Part shown: piece by piece, positions 6,119 to 10,357 of the stretch | Layout of the letters: every line of letters starts with the position of its first letter | How positions within the stretch are numbered: the first letter of the stretch is position 1 | Assembly (NCBI GenBank): GCA_947383875.1 | Contig: CANDEX010000055.1 | Location: 1 to 10,357, forward strand | From: an uncultured Azospirillum sp. | GTDB taxonomy: Bacteria; Pseudomonadota; Alphaproteobacteria; RF32; CAG-239 | Reading direction: 5' to 3' | Length of the DNA: 10,357 bases | Notes under the pieces: model-generated | Database searches by the model: none | What the model saw: the letters and a program-made list of their open reading frames with translations, nothing else | Told to the model about the DNA's origin: nothing | Position numbers and translations under genes: made by a program

Positions 6119-6529
6119 ATGTTTGAAGAAAATGAGCCAGTTATGTCTTACTGTGATGATATTGTTATCACGGCGTGCCCGACATTAGTGGAAGAAAATA
6201 AGTCAACACAGGAATTTTTGTGGGGCTATTATTTCTGTATTGAAAATAATTCTTCAGAACGTATTCAGCTTGTTGGCAAAAATTGGAATATTACGGATGA
6301 TAAAGGGCATTGTTACTGTGATGATTCTATGGGTTTTAAGGGGGAAATTCCCGAGTTAGAACCGGGCGAAAGTTTTGAATTTACCAGTATGGCTCCTTTG
6401 ACATCTCCCAATGCGGTTTTTTATGGCAGCTGTAAGATTCAAAAAGAAGATGGTTCTGAAACCAAAGAGATTAATATTCCAACCTTTACGATGACCGCGC
6501 CGCCGCCGCAGTCTTATCATTTGAATTAA
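6119..6529 (+). CDS. apaG: ApaG-domain protein
   Basis: 136 residues in one immunoglobulin-like ApaG (DUF525) domain. Signature segments in order: W-G-Y-Y-F-C-I-E-N-N-S (35-45), I-Q-L-V-G-K-N-W-N-I-T-D-D-K-G (49-63), G-E-I-P-E-L-E-P-G-E-S-F-E-F-T-S (75-90) and I-P-T-F-T-M (120-125), matching the family pattern R/K-x-W-x-I-T-D and G-x-x-P-x-L-x-P-G-E. ApaG was tied to cobalt/magnesium resistance in enterobacteria and is related to a domain of eukaryotic F-box proteins; its biochemical role is unclear. The C-terminus has the unusual tail P-P-P-Q-S-Y-H-L-N. The ATG at 6119 has only GGGG as a ribosome site; ATG at 6143 is an alternative start. In rhizobia apaG lies beside hslO, which is 1 kb away here. 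A CtrA-like site and GANTC cluster precede it. Confidence 0.9.
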   Translation: MFEENEPVMSYCDDIVITACPTLVEENKSTQEFLWGYYFCIENNSSERIQLVGKNWNITDDKGHCYCDDSMGFKGEIPELEPGESFEFTSMAPLTSPNAVFYGSCKIQKEDGSETKEINIPTFTMTAPPPQSYHLN

Positions 6530-6530
6530 T

Positions 6531-6563
6531 AAAAAAGCCGCTGTTTTAAGCGGCTTTTAATTT
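6531..6563. terminator. Bidirectional terminator between apaG and lipoprotein gene
   Basis: AAAAGCCGCT (6533-6542) and AGCGGCTTTT (6549-6558) are perfect complements around GTTTTA, with T runs on both strands. It directly follows the apaG stop and the end of the convergent lipoprotein gene, so it can serve both. Confidence 0.9.
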
Positions 6564-7186
6564 TAATATTCTTGGATATGGCTGCTGTTTTCAACGTACA
6601 TATTCAGATATTGGTGGATATTACGTTCCATGCGAATATTAAATTCTTCAAACAGTTTGGTAACCATGCCGTTCCAATATTTTTCCTTTTTGGAAATGTC
6701 CGTATCCGCAGGAATAATCAGTTCGCGCCAAGCCTGAATTTCTGTTTCGGCATTTGAAAGTTTGTCCGGGTCACTGATGCGAATTAAGACGTTCAGTGTT
6801 GCGCGGTATTTCATGCGGTCTTTTTCAAACACTTTATCGGTTGGATCTAATTCTTCAGTTACACTGGCATCTTTGATGATGAACTGTGCAACTTTGTCAG
6901 AAGAGAAGTCGACAGCTTCCAAACGGTCGCGCGCCCAGGTTTTAGCAGTTTTTTCGATGGAAATCGGGAACAAATGCTCGACATTCGGGCGACGGAAAGA
7001 CGGTGTGAACTCGGAAATAACTTCAACTTTGTTAACTTTTAATTTAATCGGGGTTTGGTTGTCATAACGCAGTTCGCTGTAGCGTGCCGGTTCATCGCCT
7101 TCATGAGTACCAAAGAGGGTCGAACAGCCGGCAGTCAGGCTGATAAACAAGGCAGCACATAATATTTTTCTGAACGAGGTCATCAT
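6563..7186 (-). CDS. Predicted lipoprotein of an uncharacterised alphaproteobacterial family
   Basis: 207 residues. It begins with a basic N-region (M-M-T-S-F-R-K), a hydrophobic core and a lipobox-like S-L-T-A-G-C, so lipidation at Cys21 and membrane anchoring are expected. The mature part contains L-K-V-N-K-V-E-V-I-S-E-F, then R-R-P-N-V-E-H-L-F-P-I and A-K-T-W-A-R-D-R-L, and an F-I-I-K-D-A-S-V segment. From memory this pattern (PNVEHLFP, WARDRL, DASV) recurs in a conserved alphaproteobacterial lipoprotein of unknown function; I cannot confirm it by search. The C-terminal half looks alpha/beta with an amphipathic final helix. The start has AGAGAG before ATGATG. A CtrA-like box over a putative -35 precedes it, and it shares a convergent terminator with apaG. 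Being behind its own promoter, it is probably not in the hslO transcript. Confidence 0.85.
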   Translation of the reverse strand: MMTSFRKILCAALFISLTAGCSTLFGTHEGDEPARYSELRYDNQTPIKLKVNKVEVISEFTPSFRRPNVEHLFPISIEKTAKTWARDRLEAVDFSSDKVAQFIIKDASVTEELDPTDKVFEKDRMKYRATLNVLIRISDPDKLSNAETEIQAWRELIIPADTDISKKEKYWNGMVTKLFEEFNIRMERNIHQYLNMYVENSSHIQEY

Positions 7187-7218
7187 TATTCATCTCTCTT
7201 AGGTTAATCTTTTGCTAC

Positions 7219-7250
7219 ACTATAATCATTGATGTTTAAGATTTGTTTAA
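7219..7250 (-). promoter_or_regulatory. CtrA-like promoter for the lipoprotein gene
   Basis: On the - strand, TTAA-ACAAATC-TTAA (7250 to 7236) is a full TTAA-N7-TTAA site. TATAGT (7224 to 7219) fits a -10 box; the -35 position 17 nt upstream of it falls inside the CtrA-like site, the arrangement typical of CtrA-activated promoters. It lies between the terminator at 7270-7302 and the lipoprotein start at 7186. Confidence 0.55.
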
Positions 7251-7269
7251 TGTGATGACCGCGAATCCC

Positions 7270-7302
7270 GAAAAAGAAAAGGCGGGAAAAGTATTCCCGC
7301 CC
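7270..7302 (-). terminator. Rho-independent terminator of the hslO/small lipoprotein unit
   Basis: GGCGGGAA (7281-7288) and TTCCCGCC (7294-7301) are perfect 8-bp complements around a 5-nt loop. On the - strand the stem is followed by TTTTCTTTTT, so it ends transcription from the hslO side, just after the small lipoprotein stop. Confidence 0.9.
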
Positions 7303-7318
7303 GGAGAAAGAAAGTTTA

Positions 7319-7501
7319 TTAATTGTGCTTTGCCAACCGGCTTTCGCGTATTTTTTGGATTTCCTTTTGCAAAGCGTCATGCCGTTGTTTCATTTCGGCG
7401 GAGATATGCGGCTGTTCGTTATTTTTGGCTTGAGCCGTACCAAAATCGCAGCCGGACAAAGCCAGAGTTGAGAAAGCAAGTGCCGCAAGGGTTATATTCA
7501 T
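7319..7501 (-). CDS. Small predicted lipoprotein, hypothetical
   Basis: 60 residues. A hydrophobic leader ends in a good lipobox, L-A-L-S-G-C (13-18), giving a mature chain of about 43 residues starting at Cys18. The mature part is charged and likely helical (E-M-K-Q-R-H-D-A-L-Q-K-E-I-Q-K-I-R-E-S-R-L), possibly a short coiled coil. The leader lacks the usual N-terminal lysine/arginine (M-N-I-T-L), which is odd. Translation is well supported: AGGAG 7 nt before the ATG. It starts 75 bp after hslO ends and is followed by a strong terminator, so it is probably the last gene of an hslO operon. I recognise no family. It could be an entericidin-like or structural small lipoprotein, but nothing specific supports that. 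Confidence 0.75.
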   Translation of the reverse strand: MNITLAALAFSTLALSGCDFGTAQAKNNEQPHISAEMKQRHDALQKEIQKIRESRLAKHN

Positions 7502-7576
7502 CGGTGTTCTCCTGAAAATAAAGCTGCGGTTGATTTAATCTCTGATAAGGCGAAATCAAGTCCGGTGGCAATTTTT

Positions 7577-8500
7577 TTAATGAGCCAGTAATTCTCCTTT
7601 GTCGAAGCTGTAGATTTCACCACAGAAATGGCAGGTCGCTGTAATTTTGTTGTTTTCGCACATATCTTCAATGTCTTTAGCGCCCATTGCATGGAGTGTG
7701 TTAAACAATTTGTCGCGACTGCAACGGCAGCCAAATTGGTAGTCTTTGGATGCGGTGATTTGCAGATTGTTGGCATGGAACAGGCGGGTCAAAATCTCTT
7801 CGGAAGAAAGGTTGTTGTCAAAAATTTCTTTAGCTTGCAAACTTTGGGCAAAGATGACGGCTTCATTCCAGGCTTCGTTCAGTGCTTCGGCATCTTCTGA
7901 GATTTTTCCGCCGTTGTCCGGGAGTTTTTGCAAGAGGATGCCTGCGGCTTTCCATTCTTTTTGACCGTCGGCAGGCGCTTGTAAAAACAGTTGCAAATAG
8001 GTTTCAATTTGTTCGGACTGTTTGAAATAACGCAGGGCGCATTCGCTCAGCGTTTTGCCTTGCAGATCGACAATCCCTTGATAAAGGTCAGTATTCGGGC
8101 CTTGGTCAACGGTGAATGCCAAGTGGCCGTTGCCCATATAATGCGGAGCTTCCAGAAGTTCTGTTTCATCGCTTTTTCTAAATTCCAGCGCTTTATCAAG
8201 CATCTCTTGTTTGAAGTTGGCACAAGCGCGAATCCGCCCTTCGGAGGTGACATCAACAACAACCATGGTAACCGGTCCGCTGCTTTGAGTTTGCAGGGTG
8301 AACAACCCGTTGTATTTGATGGTGCTGGAGAGCAGAGCGCCAAGGGCAGTGCTTTCGGCGACAACTGCTGAAATCTGCCGGGGATATTTATGGCGGCTGA
8401 GAATGGTGTTGACAACTTTGTCAAGCCGTACCAAGCGCCCCATGAATGCGCCGTTATCAATGTGAAAAGATGTGCAATTATCAAAATTATTATTAACCAC
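7577..8500 (-). CDS. hslO: Redox-regulated holdase chaperone Hsp33
   Basis: 307 residues, slightly longer than E. coli Hsp33 (292). The N-terminal substrate-binding domain carries A-L-L-S-S-T-I-K-Y-N-G-L-F-T-L-Q-T-Q-S-S-G-P-V; the C-terminal redox switch has all four zinc cysteines: F-G-C-R-C (Cys258, Cys260) and C-H-F-C-G (Cys290, Cys293), i.e. C-x-C then C-x-x-C with 29 residues between. Under oxidation these cysteines form disulfides, zinc leaves, and the cytoplasmic protein holds unfolding clients. The start is GTG at 8500, supported by AAGGA upstream and by the family N-terminus following soon after; there is no good ATG alternative. It is divergent from recX across only 45 bp. The association with apaG resembles the argF-hslO-apaG-metZ order of rhizobia, here loosened by lipoprotein genes. 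Confidence 0.97.
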   Translation of the reverse strand: MVNNNFDNCTSFHIDNGAFMGRLVRLDKVVNTILSRHKYPRQISAVVAESTALGALLSSTIKYNGLFTLQTQSSGPVTMVVVDVTSEGRIRACANFKQEMLDKALEFRKSDETELLEAPHYMGNGHLAFTVDQGPNTDLYQGIVDLQGKTLSECALRYFKQSEQIETYLQLFLQAPADGQKEWKAAGILLQKLPDNGGKISEDAEALNEAWNEAVIFAQSLQAKEIFDNNLSSEEILTRLFHANNLQITASKDYQFGCRCSRDKLFNTLHAMGAKDIEDMCENNKITATCHFCGEIYSFDKGELLAH

Positions 8501-8521
8501 CGGAATTTTCCTTTATATACT
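8493..8521 (+). promoter_or_regulatory. Probable recX promoter
   Basis: TTAACC (8493-8498), a 17-nt spacer, and TATACT (8516-8521) resemble sigma-70-type boxes. Transcription would begin near 8528, leaving a leader of about 18 nt. The -35 box overlaps the first codons of hslO. No LexA-like palindrome is evident to me. Confidence 0.45.
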
Positions 8522-8545
8522 AAATTAATCTAAGCAATATGTAGT

Positions 8546-9127
8546 ATGTTTTGGGAAAATTTGCAAGTGTTGGAAGATGAAGTCAAAAAAATTCAGCGCC
8601 GCCCGGCTAAAAAAATTACAAAACTCCGCCTAAAAAATATCGGGTTGTATTATCTGGAGAGGTTTGAATCCTCCGTTGATAATTTGCGGCAGGTTTTGAT
8701 GCGGCGGGTAAATGACTATGCCTATCAGAATCCCGGTTATGATAAGTCTGAAGCCGTGGCTTGGATTGAAGAGTTGTTGGCGGATTTTGAACGCTACGGC
8801 TATTTGAATGACAGCCGCTATGCCGAACTGAAAATCCGCGGTTATCTGGCGGCGGGAAAATCTGCCCGTTACATCAAAGGAAAATTGCTGCAAAAAGGAA
8901 TATCCGAAGATGAGGCGGATACCTTATTGGCAGAACAGGAATATGATCCTGAGGAATTGGCTTTGAAGCTGGCAAAAAAGAAAAAAATCGGGCCGTTTAG
9001 GAGGGATGAGGCTGCCCGGCGGGAATATCGCCAAAAAGATTTGGCGGTGTTGGTGCGTGCCGGTTTTGACTATACCGTGGCGCAGAAAGTGTTGGGAACG
9101 ACATTTGATGATGAGGCTTTTGAGTAG
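8546..9127 (+). CDS. recX: RecX-family regulator of RecA
   Basis: 193 residues, nearly all helical, typical of RecX (about 150-200). Recognisable segments are L-Y-Y-L-E-R-F-E-S-S-V-D-N-L-R-Q-V-L-M-R-R-V (34-55), Y-G-Y-L-N-D-S-R-Y-A-E (83-93; family pattern G-x-L-D-D-x-x-Y-A), Y-I-K-G-K-L-L-Q-K-G-I (108-118) and the third repeat V-L-V-R-A-G-F-D-Y-T-V-A (168-179). RecX binds in the RecA filament groove and blocks its extension, limiting recombination and SOS. recA is not adjacent here. There is no Shine-Dalgarno at the ATG and the leader is short; the start is the first ATG, with stops just upstream. The N-terminus (F-W-E-N-L-Q-V-L-E-D-E-V-K-K) is longer than the conserved part and lysine/arginine-rich. 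Confidence 0.88.
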   Translation: MFWENLQVLEDEVKKIQRRPAKKITKLRLKNIGLYYLERFESSVDNLRQVLMRRVNDYAYQNPGYDKSEAVAWIEELLADFERYGYLNDSRYAELKIRGYLAAGKSARYIKGKLLQKGISEDEADTLLAEQEYDPEELALKLAKKKKIGPFRRDEAARREYRQKDLAVLVRAGFDYTVAQKVLGTTFDDEAFE

Positions 9128-9155
9128 TAATTAGTCTTTTATGCAAATTAAAAGG

Positions 9156-9183
9156 TTGCAAAAATTTTAAATAACTATATTAT
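9156..9183 (+). promoter_or_regulatory. Promoter of the structured RNA region
   Basis: TTGCAA (9156-9161), a 16-nt AT-rich spacer, and TATTAT (9178-9183) fit a sigma-70 promoter, placing the start near 9190, just before the structured RNA. Confidence 0.55.
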
Positions 9184-9189
9184 GATAAA

Positions 9190-9366
9190 TGCAATCGGGG
9201 TGGTAGCCGGTTGTGGAGCCTTCAAACTCCCCTAAGACATAACCAGCCTCTCTCTACGGAGGGAGCAGAGATATAAGCTTCTCTCTTTGGAGAGAGGTCG
9301 AATAATCTGGCTATCTTAGGTAGTTTGAACTCCCTCCACCTTTTCTGAGATTAAGGTGGATTTTTT
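9190..9366 (+). ncRNA. Rod-shaped structured RNA, unclassified (6S-like size)
   Basis: About 175 nt between a promoter and a terminator with no coding frame. Successive perfect stems form one long rod: GTGGAG (9213-9218)/CTCCAC (9334-9339), TTCAAACT (9221-9228)/AGTTTGAA (9322-9329), CCTAAGA (9231-9237)/TCTTAGG (9314-9320), CCAG/CTGG (9243, 9307), CCTCTCTC (9247-9254)/GAGAGAGG (9290-9297), with a one-sided bulge TCGAATAAT. Size and rod shape recall 6S RNA, but I see none of its conserved bubble sequences. It is not tmRNA, SRP RNA, RNase P RNA or 5S. It could instead be a regulatory leader for the XRE gene. Structure is seen, identity unknown. Confidence 0.6.
9335..9366 (+). terminator. Rho-independent terminator, competing with the RNA rod
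   Basis: TCCACCTT (9335-9342) pairs perfectly with AAGGTGGA (9353-9360), then six T. Its left arm shares TCCAC with the basal stem of the preceding RNA, so the two helices cannot form together; this is either RNA 3'-end processing geometry or an attenuator. Confidence 0.8.
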
Positions 9367-9678
9367 ATACCCAGATGTTGAGAGGCATTTGAATCCAATT
9401 CAACAGCTTACAAAGGAATTGGGATAAGAGCCCAGGAAGCTCTTGTTATTTACTAGACGGCGACGTTGATGTTGCATTTTACTGTACCGGCATCAACGTC
9501 GTTTTAGTAGATTTTTTACGAACAAACTGATATATTACATTTCGACTCCTATGGTCGAGATGTGTGTTGAGTTTTGCTCAATGCAGATGTTTTCTAGTAA
9601 GCATTCTTCCTGGCTTCTCGACCACCCTTTGAGGTTTTTGTGAGAATCAGTGTTTTACGGAGATGAAAGGAGTTTTTT
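9367..9678 (+). ncRNA. Branched structured RNA or long leader before the XRE gene, unclassified
   Basis: No coding frame stands out in these 312 bases, but complementary segments are dense. A closing stem CCAGGAAG (9432-9439)/CTTCCTGG (9606-9613) and a second stem TTACTAG (9450-9456)/CTAGTAA (9594-9600) enclose three hairpins: CGACGTTGATG/CATCAACGTCG (9461-9471, 9491-9501), CATTTCGAC/GTCGAGATG (9538-9546, 9554-9562) and TTGAG/CTCAA (9567-9571, 9577-9581). TGGTCGAGA (9552-9560) can alternatively pair with TCTCGACCA (9616-9624), also perfectly. Upstream, CCAATTC and GAATTGG (9394, 9416) can form another hairpin. It could be a 5' leader of the downstream regulator or a separate RNA; I found no clear promoter of its own. 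It matches no riboswitch I know. Confidence 0.5.
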
Positions 9679-10146
9679 ATGGTGAAAGCTTTTACTCGTT
9701 CCGGCGGTGTTAGTCGCGGTCGTATGCCTGATGGTTCTGCTAATCCGATTGATAAACATATTGGGGCACAAATTCGCCGCCGCCGTTTGTTGCTTAATAT
9801 ATCACAAGAAAAATTGGGGGCTTTGCTGGGATTGACTTTTCAGCAGATTCAGAAATATGAACAAGGAATGAACCGTGTCAGCGGCAGCCGCATTTGGGAT
9901 TTGTGTCAGGTATTGGGTGTAGAGCCTAATTATTTTTTTATGGAAATGGATAGCAAAACCGCCAATGAAAGCCCGCGGATGCTGCGCTATGACGGTTGTG
10001 GCGTTTTGCCGGAAATATCTCATGTTGAAGATGATCCTCTGCTTCGCGTGGAAACTTTAGAACTGATAACCGCATATTACCGTTTGAAACCACGGTTGCG
10101 CGAGTTGTTTGCCGAAACGATTAAACAAGCGGTTCGCACGGTTTAA
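9679..10146 (+). CDS. XRE-family helix-turn-helix transcriptional regulator
   Basis: 155 residues. A basic N-terminal extension (1-24) is followed by a Cro/C1-type HTH (about 27-86): I-G-A-Q-I-R-R-R-R, then I-S-Q-E-K-L-G-A-L-L-G (41-51) and the recognition-helix region L-T-F-Q-Q-I-Q-K-Y-E-Q-G-M-N-R-V (52-67). The version with F-Q-Q-I-Q-K-Y-E and the R-I-W-D-L-C-Q-V-L-G-V motif is typical of chromosomal alphaproteobacterial XRE regulators as well as phage-repressor-like proteins. The C-terminal part (about 120-155) ends in L-I-T-A-Y-Y-R-L-K-P-R-L-R-E-L-F, a short helical segment recurrent in this group, likely for dimerisation. The start is strongly supported by AAAGGAG 6 nt upstream of the ATG. 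No phage genes or partner antitoxin/toxin gene accompany it. The upstream 500 bp of structured RNA suggests control at the leader. Target genes are unknown. Confidence 0.93.
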   Translation: MVKAFTRSGGVSRGRMPDGSANPIDKHIGAQIRRRRLLLNISQEKLGALLGLTFQQIQKYEQGMNRVSGSRIWDLCQVLGVEPNYFFMEMDSKTANESPRMLRYDGCGVLPEISHVEDDPLLRVETLELITAYYRLKPRLRELFAETIKQAVRTV

Positions 10147-10163
10147 TACACGACTTTGTCAGA

Positions 10164-10212
10164 TATAATCCGCAGGCCGGAGCGGTGACGCCGGCGGCGG
10201 CGCGCTTTTTTT
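10164..10212 (+). terminator. GC-rich hairpin with T run after XRE gene
   Basis: GCCG-GA-GCG (10176-10184) pairs with CGC-CGGC (10189-10195) around GTGA. A GC-rich tail and seven T (10206-10212) follow. The T run is 10 nt from the stem, which is unusual. A perfect TATAAT lies just in front (10164-10169) without a clear -35. Likely the XRE terminator, but it could be a short RNA's start. Confidence 0.45.
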
Positions 10213-10241
10213 CTTCCAGTATATGTTTGTTATTTAGTGAT

Positions 10242-10357
10242 TTAAAGAGGGATGCATTTTTGAATGTCATTCCAGCTTAGACAATCATTTCGGCAAAGGT
10301 GCTGGTCATAGTCCCAGACTAAACCGTGATCCAGGCAAGAGTCCAATAGGTGAGCTC
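10242..10357 (-). CDS. C-terminal end of an unrecognised Cys-rich protein, cut by window edge
   Basis: A - strand frame is open from the right edge and ends at a TAA (plus-strand TTA at 10242-10244), giving 37 visible residues: a run with L-L-D-S-C-L-D-H-G-L-V-W-D-Y-D-Q-H-L-C, then R-N-D-C-L-S-W-N-D-I-Q-K-C-I-P-L. It has four cysteines and looks protein-like with conserved-looking Trp and Asp, but I recognise no family. It would be convergent with the XRE gene. The frame is too short to exclude chance. The other two - strand frames are closed by stops in this stretch. Confidence 0.4.
   Translation of the reverse strand, partial: AHLLDSCLDHGLVWDYDQHLCRNDCLSWNDIQKCIPL

Noticed and set aside
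7498..7776. 92-codon - strand frame overlapping hslO
   Set aside because: It is an alternative frame of the hslO redox domain, whose correct frame has all four zinc cysteines.
9255..9275. SRP (4.5S) RNA, suggested by GGAGGGAGCAGAG
   Set aside because: The conserved GTCAGG and GGAA-tetraloop context of the SRP domain is missing.
9196..9300. Selenocysteine tRNA, suggested by a CTTCAAA anticodon-like loop between GGAG and CTCC
   Set aside because: The loop is one base too long for the stem and no proper acceptor, T or variable arm follows; the segment pairs better within the rod.
9335..9360. TPP riboswitch, suggested by CTGAGA
   Set aside because: The ACCC and CCTGATCTGG-like parts of the THI box are absent, and the segment is the terminator loop.
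9469..9507. 12-codon upstream ORF (M-L-H-F-T-V-P-A-S-T-S-F) before the XRE gene
   Set aside because: No ribosome site, and it spans the loop and arm of the 11-bp hairpin; a chance frame is more likely.
9190..9678. Permuted two-piece tmRNA (ssrA), suggested by TTTGAACTCCC followed by TCCACC and a hairpin to GGTGGA
   Set aside because: No tag frame starting with Ala-Asn-Asp and ending in Ala-Ala-stop on either strand, and no canonical GGATTCGAC D-arm or GGTTCGAATCC T-arm sequence.
1..10357. CRISPR array, insertion sequence, prophage or defence cassette
   Set aside because: No regularly spaced direct repeats, transposase, integrase or effector genes are visible; the repeats present are palindromic and dispersed.

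Overview
This is an AT-rich bacterial chromosomal segment, most likely from an alphaproteobacterium, possibly an uncultured host-associated lineage. The evidence is a CarD/CdnL regulator with the W-S-R-R motif, an apaG/hslO pair in one neighbourhood, an XRE regulator of the 'GLTFQQIQKYE' type common in alphaproteobacteria, a lipoprotein resembling an uncharacterised alphaproteobacterial family, and CtrA-like (TTAA-N7-TTAA) and CcrM-like (GANTC) sites in two intergenic regions. The lineage is inferred from families, not from a marker-gene comparison.

Layout. 1-1917: two tandem paralogous family-2 glycosyltransferases, the first cut by the window edge, probably the end of a surface-polysaccharide locus. 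1993-5623: housekeeping genes, all on +: ychF, trmL, a doubtful small membrane ORF, thyA and carD. A ~97-nt palindromic element lies at the 3' end of ychF, trmL and carD, and a half copy lies further on. 5624-6118: repeats, an orphan terminator and a GANTC/CtrA-like regulatory region before apaG (6119-6529). 6563-8500 (- strand): hslO, a small lipoprotein, then a larger lipoprotein with its own CtrA-like promoter. 8546-9127: recX, divergent from hslO. 9156-9678: about 500 bases with no convincing gene but dense RNA structure: a promoter, a rod-like RNA, a terminator that competes with the rod, then a branched structured region running up to the XRE regulator (9679-10146). 10242-10357: the C-terminal end of an unrecognised - strand ORF.

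The most unusual signals are: (a) a palindromic repeat family whose three full copies show compensatory base changes, and each of which is flanked by 10-14 nt arms that differ between loci yet are self-complementary, the left arm overlapping the end of the host gene; (b) the unclassified structured RNA region upstream of the XRE gene, with mutually exclusive pairings; (c) the two CtrA-like sites. No complete new protein system such as a defence, toxin or secretion cassette is visible.
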